Assembly (NCBI RefSeq): GCF_000246985.2
Contig: NC_022084.1
Coordinates: 2,151,173-2,215,172, forward strand
Direction of reading: 5' to 3'
DNA length: 64,000 nucleotides
Origin: Thermococcus litoralis DSM 5473
GTDB lineage: Archaea > Methanobacteriota_B > Thermococci > Thermococcales > Thermococcaceae
The position numbers and the translations under genes are program-made. The notes below the pieces were generated by a model. It did no database searches, was not told where the DNA came from, and saw only the letters and a list, made by a program, of their open reading frames with translations. Shown here in pieces: positions 1-7,772 of the stretch (positions are counted from its first letter, which is position 1; each line of letters starts with the position of its first letter).

Positions 1-1
1 C

Positions 2-409
2 AGCATTCTCAGGATAGCGGGTACCTACGCCAGCGAGCGCGTTCCAAAGAATAAGGGCTTCCACGTGATAGCTTTGGGGATGTTCCTCAATGCCCTCTAC
101 GCCTTCGTGATGGCTTTGGCTCCGCCATTCTGGCTTGCATTGGCGGTTTACGCCATCGGAGACTTCGGCAACGCGCTGTGGTTCCCATTCTATCGCTCGT
201 GGCTCTTCAAGCTCATCCCGAAGGAAAAAACCACCGAGTTCCACGCGGCCCTTTCGAGCTACAACAGGGCCCTCGGCCTCGTAACGCCGATCGCGGCAGG
301 AGCCCTGGCGAGCATTCGCCCCACGCTGCCCTACGGCGCGAGTCTTACCTTCTTCGCCCTGGCCGGGGCGATGCTCCTAATGGTGGGAGAGAAGGCTAAA
401 ACTCGTTGA
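2..409 (+). CDS. MFS-type transporter, C-terminal part (truncated by window start)
   Basis: The frame is already open at base 2 and runs to the TGA at 407-409, so only the last 135 residues are present. They form about four hydrophobic helices separated by short loops, with a basic cytoplasmic loop (KLIPKEKTTEF) and a helix pattern typical of the second half of a 12-helix major facilitator exporter. The substrate cannot be told. The GTG at 65 is an internal codon, not a start, because the protein reads sensibly upstream of it (SILRIAGTYASERVP). The 3' end overlaps the convergent nitroreductase by 14 bases. Codon use is GC-rich, like the rest of the first 9.5 kb. Confidence 0.75.
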   Translation, partial: SILRIAGTYASERVPKNKGFHVIALGMFLNALYAFVMALAPPFWLALAVYAIGDFGNALWFPFYRSWLFKLIPKEKTTEFHAALSSYNRALGLVTPIAAGALASIRPTLPYGASLTFFALAGAMLLMVGEKAKTR

Positions 410-959
410 AGCTCACGACATCCTCAAGCTTTTTCCTCTCGTACTTTGGCTTTGGATCGGCTGGATAGCCAACGGGGAGTATCGTCTGGAGCTTCCACTC
501 GTTTGGCACCCGGAGGAGCTCCTTGATGGGCTTTGGGTTCGGGGGCGTATACGTTACCGTCCCGAGGCCGAGTTCCTCAAGCGCAAGGAGAAGGTACCCA
601 ACGGCTATCCAAGTGGAGTGGAGCCAGTATGGGGCTTTAGTGTGTCCGAAGACGAGGATTAGGTAGGGAGCTTCACTTAAGAAGGGCTTCTCCGGCTTAA
701 AGCCCTTGGCGTTCAGCCAGGCTATGAGCTCTCCCTTGGTGTGAGAGTAGAACTTCTCCTCTTCCCTCTCGCAGGCTTCACGGATTTTGGCCTTGAGCCA
801 GTTGTCATCAACAACGACGAACTTCCAGGGCTGGGCGTTCATCCCGGAGGGGGCCTCCTTTGCCGCCTTTATGGCCTTCAGGATGTCCTCCTTTGGCGGC
901 TTATCCGGGAGAAACTTCCTCACGGTCTTCCTGCGCTTCGCAAGCTCAAGGACGTGCAT
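396..959 (-). CDS. nitroreductase family protein
   Basis: This 187-residue protein has the fold signature of small FMN nitroreductases: an N-terminal RRKTVRKF motif, which usually contacts the flavin phosphate, then APSGMNAQPWKFVVVDD, and a central ALEELGLGT segment. The family reduces nitro groups, quinones or flavins with NAD(P)H in the cytoplasm; the physiological substrate here is unknown. The ATG at 959 was chosen because GGTGGT lies just upstream, although the frame is open to 1109. It is convergent with the transporter and has an AT-rich TATA-like stretch (ACTTTTTTATCC) about 20-40 bases upstream. The short length is normal for archaeal members. Confidence 0.85.
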   Translation of the reverse strand: MHVLELAKRRKTVRKFLPDKPPKEDILKAIKAAKEAPSGMNAQPWKFVVVDDNWLKAKIREACEREEEKFYSHTKGELIAWLNAKGFKPEKPFLSEAPYLILVFGHTKAPYWLHSTWIAVGYLLLALEELGLGTVTYTPPNPKPIKELLRVPNEWKLQTILPVGYPADPKPKYERKKLEDVVSFNEF

Positions 960-1092
960 GGCACCACCGGCATAACTTGGCAGGACGGGGATAAAAAAGT
1001 TTGGACGTAGAACACTACCCCATCCCACACCTGCCACAGTCTTGTTCCCATGCCTCCTCCCCCATTTACTCAACGAACCCACGGTAAGGCAG

Positions 1093-2253
1093 TTAGGAGG
1101 GCAGCTCATAGAGGAACCGGGGAACTTCCTTTCCAGAGAGCACCCTGACGTCCTTTGGGTACCTTCCCGTTTTGGCCCTCTCCCCAGACTTCACCTCGAC
1201 CTTTAGGCTATCGGCTATGGCATCTACCTCGTAGGAATTGCGATAGTAGAAGACCTCGCCGAAGGCGCGGTAGAGGTGCTCCTGGACAACCCACTCGTAA
1301 AGTATATCCCTCTCAATTTCCCTGCGCGTCCAAAGCTCCATGGCCCTCGCCATCAGGGGGTCCCTGAGCGCGAACTTCCTCTCCTTCCTTGGATAGAGTT
1401 TTCCATCCCCGCCGAGGTAGGGGATCTGGAGGAGCAGGTGTAGGGCCTCGAAGAGCTCTATGTAGTCCCTCGCTGTGTGGGGGGAAACTCCTACTGCCTT
1501 CGCTATGGAGTTGAAGGAAACTGGCGAAGGGGCTTTATCGATCACGGCCCCCATTATTTCCCTTGCCAGACCAGTGGAGCGCTCAAGGGCTTTGAGATCT
1601 GCCTTGATGAGCCCAACCAGCTCCTCCACCCTCAGAGTCCCGTTGAGGTGGGCAAGGTAGCCGCCGGTTTCGAGGTAGTCCTCAAAAACCTCCTGTCCCT
1701 TCGAGGGGAAGAAGTCGTCGTAGAAGAGGTTGTAGTAGTCCCTGAAGCTGAGGGGCATCACCGTTACGTCCCTTCCGTGCCCCCTCCTGCCGCCGAAGGT
1801 CTCCACCTGCCTGCCGACGAAGAGCGATATTGAGCCGGTAACCGTTATGACGTCGTTCCGGAGCTCGCCGCTGTCTATGAGGAACTTCAGTGCCCTCCAC
1901 CAGTCGCGGACGAGGCTGACCTCGTCGAGGAAGATGAAGGAGCCCTTAACTCCCTTTCTCTTCCGCATCCTCAAGTACTCGCGGAGAACCTCAAGGAGAT
2001 CTTTGTAGTCCTCAAGGACGTCGCAGCTGAAGTAGAAGACGCGGTAGGGGTTCTCCTTCACGAGCTCCCTGATGAGGAGCTTTATCCCGAGGGTCTTTCC
2101 GACCCTCCTCGGCCCGACGACGAAGTTGAGGGAGAAGGGCTTCATCGAGAGCTCCTCAAGCCAGTTCGGCCTCACCCTGTAGGGCAGGCTCTCAAAGAGC
2201 TCCCAGCTTTTGTCTGGCTCGCCGAGCCACCAGGGGTTCTGGACCTCAAGCAT
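1093..2253 (-). CDS. archaeal AAA ATPase with DUF4143-like C-terminus
   Basis: This 386-residue protein has Walker A GPRRVGKT at residues 47-54 and Walker B FIFLDE around 107-111, followed by a sensor region (VITVTGS). The C-terminal half holds a winged-helix segment (SFNSIAKAVGVSPHTARDYIEL) and a PD-(D/E)XK-like stretch (YEVDAIADSLKVEVKSG). This architecture matches the large archaeal ATPase/DUF4143 group, whose roles are poorly known and often linked to mobile elements. The ATG at 2253 was preferred because a TATA box (TTTATAAA) lies about 25 bases upstream, implying a leaderless mRNA; the frame is open to 2328. Palindromic sites flank the promoter. It is divergent from the ATPase at 2503, which belongs to a different subfamily. 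Confidence 0.8.
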   Translation of the reverse strand: MLEVQNPWWLGEPDKSWELFESLPYRVRPNWLEELSMKPFSLNFVVGPRRVGKTLGIKLLIRELVKENPYRVFYFSCDVLEDYKDLLEVLREYLRMRKRKGVKGSFIFLDEVSLVRDWWRALKFLIDSGELRNDVITVTGSISLFVGRQVETFGGRRGHGRDVTVMPLSFRDYYNLFYDDFFPSKGQEVFEDYLETGGYLAHLNGTLRVEELVGLIKADLKALERSTGLAREIMGAVIDKAPSPVSFNSIAKAVGVSPHTARDYIELFEALHLLLQIPYLGGDGKLYPRKERKFALRDPLMARAMELWTRREIERDILYEWVVQEHLYRAFGEVFYYRNSYEVDAIADSLKVEVKSGERAKTGRYPKDVRVLSGKEVPRFLYELPS

Positions 2254-2306
2254 GTGCAGTTGTAGTGCAAAGGTATTTATAAAACTTTTGCAGTGAGAGT
2301 GCAAAA
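2254..2306 (-). promoter_or_regulatory. promoter with two related dyad sites flanking the TATA box
   Basis: On the minus strand a TATA box (TTTATAAATA, about 2272-2283) sits about 25 bases ahead of the ATG at 2253. Two related elements bracket it. One is a perfect dyad TTTTGCA-N7-TGCAAAA at 2286-2306. The other is a similar copy, TGCA-N7-TGCA plus AA, at about 2256-2271 that overlaps the start. Aligned, they share 13-14 of 18 positions. This arrangement resembles an autoregulatory operator controlling the ATPase, but the binding protein is unknown. Confidence 0.55.
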
Positions 2307-2354
2307 CTCTTCCCGCCCATGCACTCAAAAGGGTTTTAAGGATTGGGCCGCGGT

Positions 2355-2417
2355 GCCGCTGAACTCATAGCCCGGGAAAAGGAGGACAGACTAGAAAAGC
2401 TCCGTAAGGAGCGTTGA
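2355..2417 (+). pseudogene. 3'-end fragment of a gene homologous to the one ending at 5003
   Basis: Twenty codons plus a TGA read AAELIAREKEDRLEKL and then RKER. The gene at 3877-5003 ends with AAELIAREKEDKLEKL followed by LGAGS. At the DNA level there is a run of 22 identical bases centred on the GCCCGGGAAAAGGAGGAC core. No start, ribosome binding site or upstream coding frame goes with it: a TAA lies at 2337-2339. It is best read as the relic of a second gene copy, or of a duplication that carried the ATPase at 2503. Confidence 0.6.
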
Positions 2418-2464
2418 GCCCCCTTTCGTTCACACAGTTGAAACCCTAACATCCGAAAACCTTA

Positions 2465-2502
2465 ATTATGATAACTGCCATTATGATAATGGTGATTATC
2501 AA
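2465..2502 (+). promoter_or_regulatory. three tandem palindromic boxes before the DUF234 ATPase
   Basis: ATTATGATAA occurs at 2465-2474 and again at 2480-2489, where it extends to the perfect 11-base palindrome ATTATGATAAT. A third, related dyad TGATTATCA lies at about 2493-2501. The boxes are spaced 12-15 bases apart, overlap the likely TATA and initiation region (CCTTAATTATG) and end at the ATG at 2503. They look like a cooperative repressor array. No regulator can be assigned. Confidence 0.5.
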
Positions 2503-3864
2503 ATGATGCCCTTCGTGGACAGGAGGGAGGAGCTGAAGTCCCTCCGCGAGAAGCTCAAGGGAGAGGGCTTCGAGCTTATAGTTATCTATGGTCGGAGAAG
2601 GGTCGGAAAGACGAGGCTCGTTCTTGAGGCAGTCAAAGACCTACCCCACGTCTACTACCTCGCAGTCGAGGGGGACAACCTCAGGCACTTCCGCGAGACC
2701 GCCGAGAGGGTCTTTCCTGAAGTCAGGTACTCCCGCGAGGACTGGGAGGGAACGCTCCACGCGCTCAAAGGGAAGGTCATCGTCATAGATGAGTTCCCGA
2801 ACCTGATAAAGGAAGATCCCAAAGTCCTCTCGGTTTTTCAGAGGGCGATCGATCTCGACCTCTTGAATTCAAGAACGAAGCTGGTACTCCTTGGTTCTTC
2901 AGTCGGAATGATGACCGAAAAGGTCCTCAGCTACAAGAGCCCCCTCTACGGCAGGAGAACTGGCTCGATGAAGCTCAAGCCGATGAGTTTCTTTGCCCTC
3001 AAAAAGTTCTTCCCAGATGCGAGCTGGGAGGAGCTGGTTGAAGTTTATGGCCTTACCGATGGTATTCCCTTCTACATCACTCGCGTTAAACTGCCCTTTT
3101 GGGAGTGGCTTGAGAAAGAACTGAGCGATCCGGTGAGCTTCTTCAGGGACGAGGTCGACTTTCTTCTCCGCTACGAGTTCAGCGAAATAGGCACCTACAA
3201 GAGGATCCTTGAGGCGATAGCCCTCGGAAGGACGACCCCCAAGGAGATAAGGGACTTCACTGGGATGAAACACTCCGACATAACCCCCTACCTCAGGAAC
3301 CTAATTGCCGTTGACCTCGTCGTCCGCGAGGTTCCGGTGACGGAAAAGCCGACCTCGAAGAGGGGGCGCTACTATTTGGCCGACAACTTCCTCGCCTTCT
3401 GGTTCCGCTTCATCTATCCGAACCTCTCCCGCATCGAGGAGGGGACTTTTGATGTGGCTGAGATCAAGCAGGATTACCCCCACTACCTCGGCCGGGTGTT
3501 TGAGAAGGTCGCTAGGCAGTTCCTCATCGAGCTGAACAAAGCCGGAAAGCCCCCGCTCCGCTTTATCAAAATAGGTCGCTGGTGGCGTAAGGGGGAGGAG
3601 ATTGACCTCGTTGCTTTGAACGAGCGTGAAAAGAAGGCCCTCTTCGTTGAGGTGAAATGGAAAGATCTTAGGGGGAGGGAAGCGAGGGGGATTTTGAAGG
3701 ACTTAGAGAGGAAGGCCGAGCTCGTGGGTCTCGATGAATGGGAGAAGTATTACGGACTTGTGGCAAAGAGGGTGGAGGGAAAGGGAGAGCTCAGAGAAGA
3801 GGGCTGGCAGGTTTGGGATTTGAGGGACTTCGAAAGGCTTAATTCTTTTGAGGCCAAAGTTTAA
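2503..3864 (+). CDS. archaeal ATPase (PF01637-like) with DUF234 C-terminus
   Basis: This 453-residue protein has Walker A GRRRVGKT at residues 30-37 and Walker B VIVIDEFPNL near residue 92. A helical lid and winged-helix part follow (TPKEIRDFTGMKHSDITPYLRNL). A C-terminal DUF234-like region contains EEIDLVALNE and LFVEVKW, a PD-(D/E)XK nuclease-like signature. The family is abundant in Thermococcales, variable between strains and without a settled function. The start is the first ATG after the operator boxes; there is room for only a very short leader. The gene is followed after 12 bases by the broken gene at 3877, so the two are probably co-transcribed. Codon use is GC-rich. Confidence 0.85.
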   Translation: MMPFVDRREELKSLREKLKGEGFELIVIYGRRRVGKTRLVLEAVKDLPHVYYLAVEGDNLRHFRETAERVFPEVRYSREDWEGTLHALKGKVIVIDEFPNLIKEDPKVLSVFQRAIDLDLLNSRTKLVLLGSSVGMMTEKVLSYKSPLYGRRTGSMKLKPMSFFALKKFFPDASWEELVEVYGLTDGIPFYITRVKLPFWEWLEKELSDPVSFFRDEVDFLLRYEFSEIGTYKRILEAIALGRTTPKEIRDFTGMKHSDITPYLRNLIAVDLVVREVPVTEKPTSKRGRYYLADNFLAFWFRFIYPNLSRIEEGTFDVAEIKQDYPHYLGRVFEKVARQFLIELNKAGKPPLRFIKIGRWWRKGEEIDLVALNEREKKALFVEVKWKDLRGREARGILKDLERKAELVGLDEWEKYYGLVAKRVEGKGELREEGWQVWDLRDFERLNSFEAKV

Positions 3865-3876
3865 GGGGTGGAGAAA

Positions 3877-5003
3877 ATGCTGCTTGCACACCGCAAAAAG
3901 AAAGGATATGTTGTCGAGAAAGGGCTTTTTGGTAGAGAAAAAAAGATCGAGCAAGAATATCTGTACGAGAAACATATTGGGCTTACACCACTTGCTGACA
4001 ATGCCCTAGGAAAGGCATTAGGAACAGATGTGTCCACACACACTTTGTCGGAAAGATTCGCTACGCAAACGTTGTAGAAGGGCACCACGACGCAGCGGGG
4101 TACGACGCGTTGGTTGCAATTGGCAAAGAGATTATAAAGAGAGTAACCGGAACACAAGATCCCGTCGAAACGACACTACATATACTGCAGAGTTTCGGAA
4201 AGGAAAACGACAGAGAATTCGTAAAAGAATTTAGCCCAGACAACCCAAAGCTGGAAAATTATCACCAGCACATTCTAGTTTACTACCCAAAATACGAGGA
4301 CTTTTATAGGAACCACAAAGAAGAGTTTGCAAACCGAGCCACAGAAAGTATAGAGAGGATCCTAGGTAGGAAGCTAACATCTGAGGAGCGCCAAAAGCTG
4401 AGAAGAGCTTTCGAACTCGCAGCGGAATATGGCAAAAGATTCCATGATATGTTCAGAGGCGTAGATGAGAGCATGTACCACATGGTAGCGGAATCTGCAG
4501 AAGTGCACCGAACGGAGGGTTTTAAAGCAATAGAATACGCTGAAAAAACTCTGGGGGTGGATCTTCTCGAAAAAGTGGGAGACACCATACTCGAACTAAA
4601 TAAACTCTTCCCCGGATTCTCAAAGCCAGAGGAAGTCTACGGCGACCGTTGGTACGAATTCCTCAAGAAGAAGGGCATCGATCCAAAAATACTGGAGCCC
4701 GCTGGAGCTAAGTCCAACTTCACCCAGGTTCAGAAGAAGGACGTCCCCAAATGGATCTTGGAGACAGTCCCCGAGGGAGTGAGGTTGGAGGTCCTCTCCC
4801 TCGTGAAGGCCGTTAAGCTCGTAGGTTCTCCAGAGGCGAGGAGCAAGGCCACTGAAGAACTCAGGGAAAAGGTTGAGGAGATAGCCGAGGGAGAGCTTAA
4901 CGAGGAGGCCTTCCTTAGGGCCTGCCTCTATGCCCTCGCGGCCGAGCTGATAGCCCGGGAAAAGGAGGACAAGCTCGAAAAGCTCCTCGGGGCTGGCTCT
5001 TGA
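3877..5003 (+). pseudogene. hypothetical protein gene split by an extra CA dinucleotide
   Basis: The ATG at 3877 (after GGGGTGGAG) opens a frame that ends at 4075-4077. The remaining protein continues in another frame from about 3999 to 5003. Removing one CA from the CACACACAC run at 4035-4043 joins them smoothly as GTDVSTHFVGKIRYANVVEG, giving about 374 residues. I do not recognise the family. The protein is soluble, rich in charged helices and has a His-rich patch (EGHHDAAGY). Base composition changes inside the gene: the part before about 4620 is AT-rich and the last 380 bases are GC-rich, suggesting recombination. Its last 16 codons recur at 2355. It could be a true pseudogene, a contingency repeat or a sequencing error. 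Confidence 0.6.
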
Positions 5004-5014
5004 TACCATCGGGT

Positions 5015-5123
5015 AAGCGTGGGGGCGTTTAAATTGAGTAGAAATGTTGAGGAGCGGGTTATTGTTGGACAGGGGCCCCTGGTTTATCTTCCCTTTGTTT
5101 TGTTTGGAGTGACCCCCACGCTT
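5015..5123. repeat. 109-bp intergenic element with 11-bp perfect inverted repeat
   Basis: AAGCGTGGGGG at 5015-5025 is exactly complementary to CCCCCACGCTT at 5113-5123. Between them lies a perfect 12-base palindrome CAGGGGCCCCTG at 5070-5081. AATGTTG at 5043-5049 also pairs with CAACATT at 5143-5149, just outside the right arm. No convincing ORF lies here. It could be a small MITE-like insertion, a structured RNA or a bidirectional terminator region between the convergent genes ending at 5003 and 5199. Confidence 0.5.
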
Positions 5124-5198
5124 GGCAGTCTCCCGGACAACATTACCAAACGGATTCGGGGGTGATGTGCCAGCCACCAGGACAGCACAGCGTCCAAG

Positions 5199-5567
5199 TT
5201 ACCCAACCCTCTCGAGTCTAACGTTTAAAAGCTCCCTGTACCGCTCGAATCCCTCTTCATCAACGATGTGGAACTCAAATGGGTGATAATCGGGCAGACC
5301 TGCGAGCTCCTCTATCCTCGCCTCAAGTTCGGCCCTCTCTCGGAGGCTTTTTGGGACTTTTTGAACCTTTATCAGCAGGTCAACGTCACTCCCGGCGGTG
5401 AACTTACCACTTAAGACGCTTCCAAATACGTAGAGCTCGCACTCGCCAAAAACCTCCTCACAGGCTCTCTTTATCGTAGGAAGGTAGCGCCGGTAGTTCT
5501 TTATCATGAGGTACCTCTTCCTCCCGCGCTCGATCATTGCCTCAAGGGTTTTTTCTCTCGAACTCAT
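5199..5567 (-). CDS. MNT-type minimal nucleotidyltransferase (antitoxin of HEPN/MNT pair)
   Basis: This 122-residue protein has the minimal nucleotidyltransferase motif GS-X10-DXD (FGSVLSGKFTAGSDVDLLI) and the later FEFHIVDEE strand carrying the third acidic position. In characterised HEPN/MNT modules the MNT protein AMPylates and silences the HEPN toxin using ATP. The gene follows the HEPN gene with a 26-base overlap, the standard order for this pair. The start at 5567 gives the family's usual length. It ends convergently with the hypothetical gene at 5003, with an inverted-repeat element in between. Confidence 0.85.
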   Translation of the reverse strand: MSSREKTLEAMIERGRKRYLMIKNYRRYLPTIKRACEEVFGECELYVFGSVLSGKFTAGSDVDLLIKVQKVPKSLRERAELEARIEELAGLPDYHPFEFHIVDEEGFERYRELLNVRLERVG

Positions 5568-5955
5568 TAGCTAAGCCCTCCACGAAGTCCATAACTTCTC
5601 CCACGAACTCCATGAGCTCCTCTGCATCCTCGCGGTAGTAGCGCCGCGGTTCGTACCTCGTGCCTATGTATGCATCCTCAAGCTCCCTTAGGAGGCTCCT
5701 GTGCGACCTTATGAAGTCAGCTACCTTCTCTTCCGATTCAAGGGCTTTCCCAAGGGCCGCTAGAAGCTCCCTCACCGAGTGGGTTCTGAGCCTCACGTCA
5801 GCGTATTTAATCAGTAGGGCTTTGAGGTAAAACTGGAGCGCCTGCTCCGCCAGAAAAATCGCGGCGTCGTACTTCTTCCCCTCAAAAGCAGAGTTAGCAA
5901 GCTCCATGTAGTCCTCTGACATCTGAAGGAGAACCTCAACTTCTTCGTAGTGCAT
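5542..5955 (-). CDS. HEPN domain protein (putative toxin of HEPN/MNT pair)
   Basis: This 137-residue all-helical protein matches the HEPN pattern (PF05168-like): an N-terminal MSEDYMELANSAFEGKKYD helix, AEQALQFYLKALLI, then RLRTHSVRELLAALG and a C-terminal TRYEP segment. HEPN toxins cleave RNA, often through R-X4-6-H. That motif is not clearly present here, so nuclease activity is an inference, and some PF05168 proteins are non-catalytic. The gene precedes and overlaps the MNT gene. A TATA-like AAGATATTAATT lies about 35 bases upstream of the ATG. The pair sits in the GC-rich accessory segment, as expected for a mobile toxin-antitoxin module. Confidence 0.82.
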   Translation of the reverse strand: MHYEEVEVLLQMSEDYMELANSAFEGKKYDAAIFLAEQALQFYLKALLIKYADVRLRTHSVRELLAALGKALESEEKVADFIRSHRSLLRELEDAYIGTRYEPRRYYREDAEELMEFVGEVMDFVEGLANEFERKNP

Positions 5956-6035
5956 CGTCCCACCGAAGTTAGTTTGAGTACCAGAAATTAATATCTTTCG
6001 ATGTCGAGGCTAAAGATAGAAGCGGGAGGAAAGTC

Positions 6036-7772
6036 TCACGCCTCACCCATCTGCGATGTGTAGAGCCTGTAAAAGTAGCCCTTCTTCGCTAACAGCTCCT
6101 CTGGAGAGCCTTCCTCTACAATCCTCCCGTCGTCAACCACCACGACCTTATCGGCGAAGCGCGTTATTCCGAGGCGGTGGGCGATTATGATGCTAGTCCT
6201 CCCCTCCATCAGCCTGAGCATGGCATCCTGCACCAGCCTTTCGGTCTTCGGGTCAACGCTTGAGAGCGCCTCGTCGAGGATAACTATGTCAGGATCCTTT
6301 AGAAGGGCCCTCGCGAGGGATATGAGCTGCCTCTCCCCAACGGAGAGGAGCTTTCCGGCCTCCCCCGCGGAGGTGTTGTAGCCCTGCGGAAGCCTCTCTA
6401 TGAACTCGTGGACGCTAAGCTGCTTGCAGACCCTTATCACGTCCTCCTCGCTCGCCTCCGGGTTCGCCATAAGGATGTTCTCCATTATCGTTCCCGGGAA
6501 GAGGTAGGTCTCCTGCGGGACATAGCCTATTCTCTTCCTCAGGCTCTTTCTGCTTATCTCCCGCCCGTCGATTCCGTCGTAGCGAAGCTTACCGCTCGTC
6601 GGGTCGTAGAAGCGCATTATCAGGTTCGCCATCGTGGTCTTTCCGGCTCCAGTCTTCCCGACAACGGCCACCTTCGTGGCGGGGGGTATGTGGAGGTTTA
6701 CCCCCTTGAGGACGGGGACGCCGTTCTCGTACTCAAACCAGACGTCTTCGAACTTGATCTCGCCCTTCAGCCTCTCCACTTCTCTTCCAGAGTAGTCCTC
6801 AACGTTCTCGTCATCCAGAACCTCGTATATCCTCTCAAGCGCGGCTAGGGCCGACTGCAGGCTGTCGTAGAGGCCTATGACCTCGTTTATCGGCCCGCGG
6901 AAGCGCTGGGCGTACTGGATGAATGCAACGACAACGCCAACGCTAACCGCGCCCTGGTAGGCTAAATAGCCCCCATAGGCAATCACGACTATGACCGAGA
7001 GCAGGCTGGTTATGTTCATGAGCGGCCAGAAGAGGCCCATATACACGGCCACCCTCAAATAGGCCTTTATGGTCTCCCTTGAGACCTTCGAGAACTCCCT
7101 CTCGACGTCGCTCTCCCTTCCAAAGGCCCTTATGGTCTCAACTCCAGCCACGCTCTCCTCCACGACGCTCGAAATCCTCGCTATCTTCTGCCTCGTCTCC
7201 CTGTAGGCCCTCCTCATCTTCCCGCCGAAGTAGTAAGCGACGATGACCATCAGCGGGACGCTCGTGAGAGTCACAAGCGTCAGCTTCACGTCGAGGAGGA
7301 GCATGGCAATTATTATGCCTATGAGGCTGAGCAGACTGCCCAGGCTGCCGAGGAGGCCCGACACAAGGACGTCGTTCACTATTCCGGTGTCGTTAACTAT
7401 CCTCGAAACGAGGTCTCCGGTCGATTTGTCCTTGAAGAAGTCTAAATTTGAGAGGAGCACCTTCTCGTGGAGCCTTGCCCTCAGGTCGCGGAGGACTTTC
7501 TGCCCAAAGACCTCGATGTAGAACGTCTGGAGCGTGGCGAAGAACCACTGGGCCACGAGGGAGGCAAGGTAGAGGAGAGCCACAGCTAAGAAGCCGGAAT
7601 AATTGTTCGCCAAAATGTAGCGGTCTATCGCTATCCTCAGGATGTACGGGGGAGCGAGCGTGGCCAGGGCGGAGCCCACTATGCTCGCAACGACTATCGC
7701 GAGGGTTCTTTTATGGGACAGGGCCTCACCTATGAACCTTTTTAGGAGCGCAAGGGACGAGTTAGCCGCCAT
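6036..7772 (-). CDS. heterodimeric ABC exporter subunit with canonical ATPase residues
   Basis: This 578-residue half-transporter has a six-helix membrane domain (about residues 10-310) fused to a nucleotide-binding domain. Visible motifs are Walker A GKTGAGKTT, Walker B VILDEALSSVD with the catalytic Glu, and the switch His in IAHRL. Its signature is LSVGE instead of LSGGQ. The ATG at 7772 was chosen over the longer frame to 7865 because GGGGTGGGTGGA directly precedes it; it overlaps the end of the partner gene by 11 bases. With that partner it should form a multidrug- or lipid-type exporter in the cytoplasmic membrane. The substrate is unknown. Codon use is GC-rich. Confidence 0.9.
   Translation of the reverse strand: MAANSSLALLKRFIGEALSHKRTLAIVVASIVGSALATLAPPYILRIAIDRYILANNYSGFLAVALLYLASLVAQWFFATLQTFYIEVFGQKVLRDLRARLHEKVLLSNLDFFKDKSTGDLVSRIVNDTGIVNDVLVSGLLGSLGSLLSLIGIIIAMLLLDVKLTLVTLTSVPLMVIVAYYFGGKMRRAYRETRQKIARISSVVEESVAGVETIRAFGRESDVEREFSKVSRETIKAYLRVAVYMGLFWPLMNITSLLSVIVVIAYGGYLAYQGAVSVGVVVAFIQYAQRFRGPINEVIGLYDSLQSALAALERIYEVLDDENVEDYSGREVERLKGEIKFEDVWFEYENGVPVLKGVNLHIPPATKVAVVGKTGAGKTTMANLIMRFYDPTSGKLRYDGIDGREISRKSLRKRIGYVPQETYLFPGTIMENILMANPEASEEDVIRVCKQLSVHEFIERLPQGYNTSAGEAGKLLSVGERQLISLARALLKDPDIVILDEALSSVDPKTERLVQDAMLRLMEGRTSIIIAHRLGITRFADKVVVVDDGRIVEEGSPEELLAKKGYFYRLYTSQMGEA

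Noticed and set aside
4620..5177. 185-residue minus-strand ORF opposite the hypothetical gene
   Set aside because: It is antisense to well-formed coding sequence, spans the inverted-repeat element, has no ribosome binding site and reads as low-complexity proline/leucine sequence.
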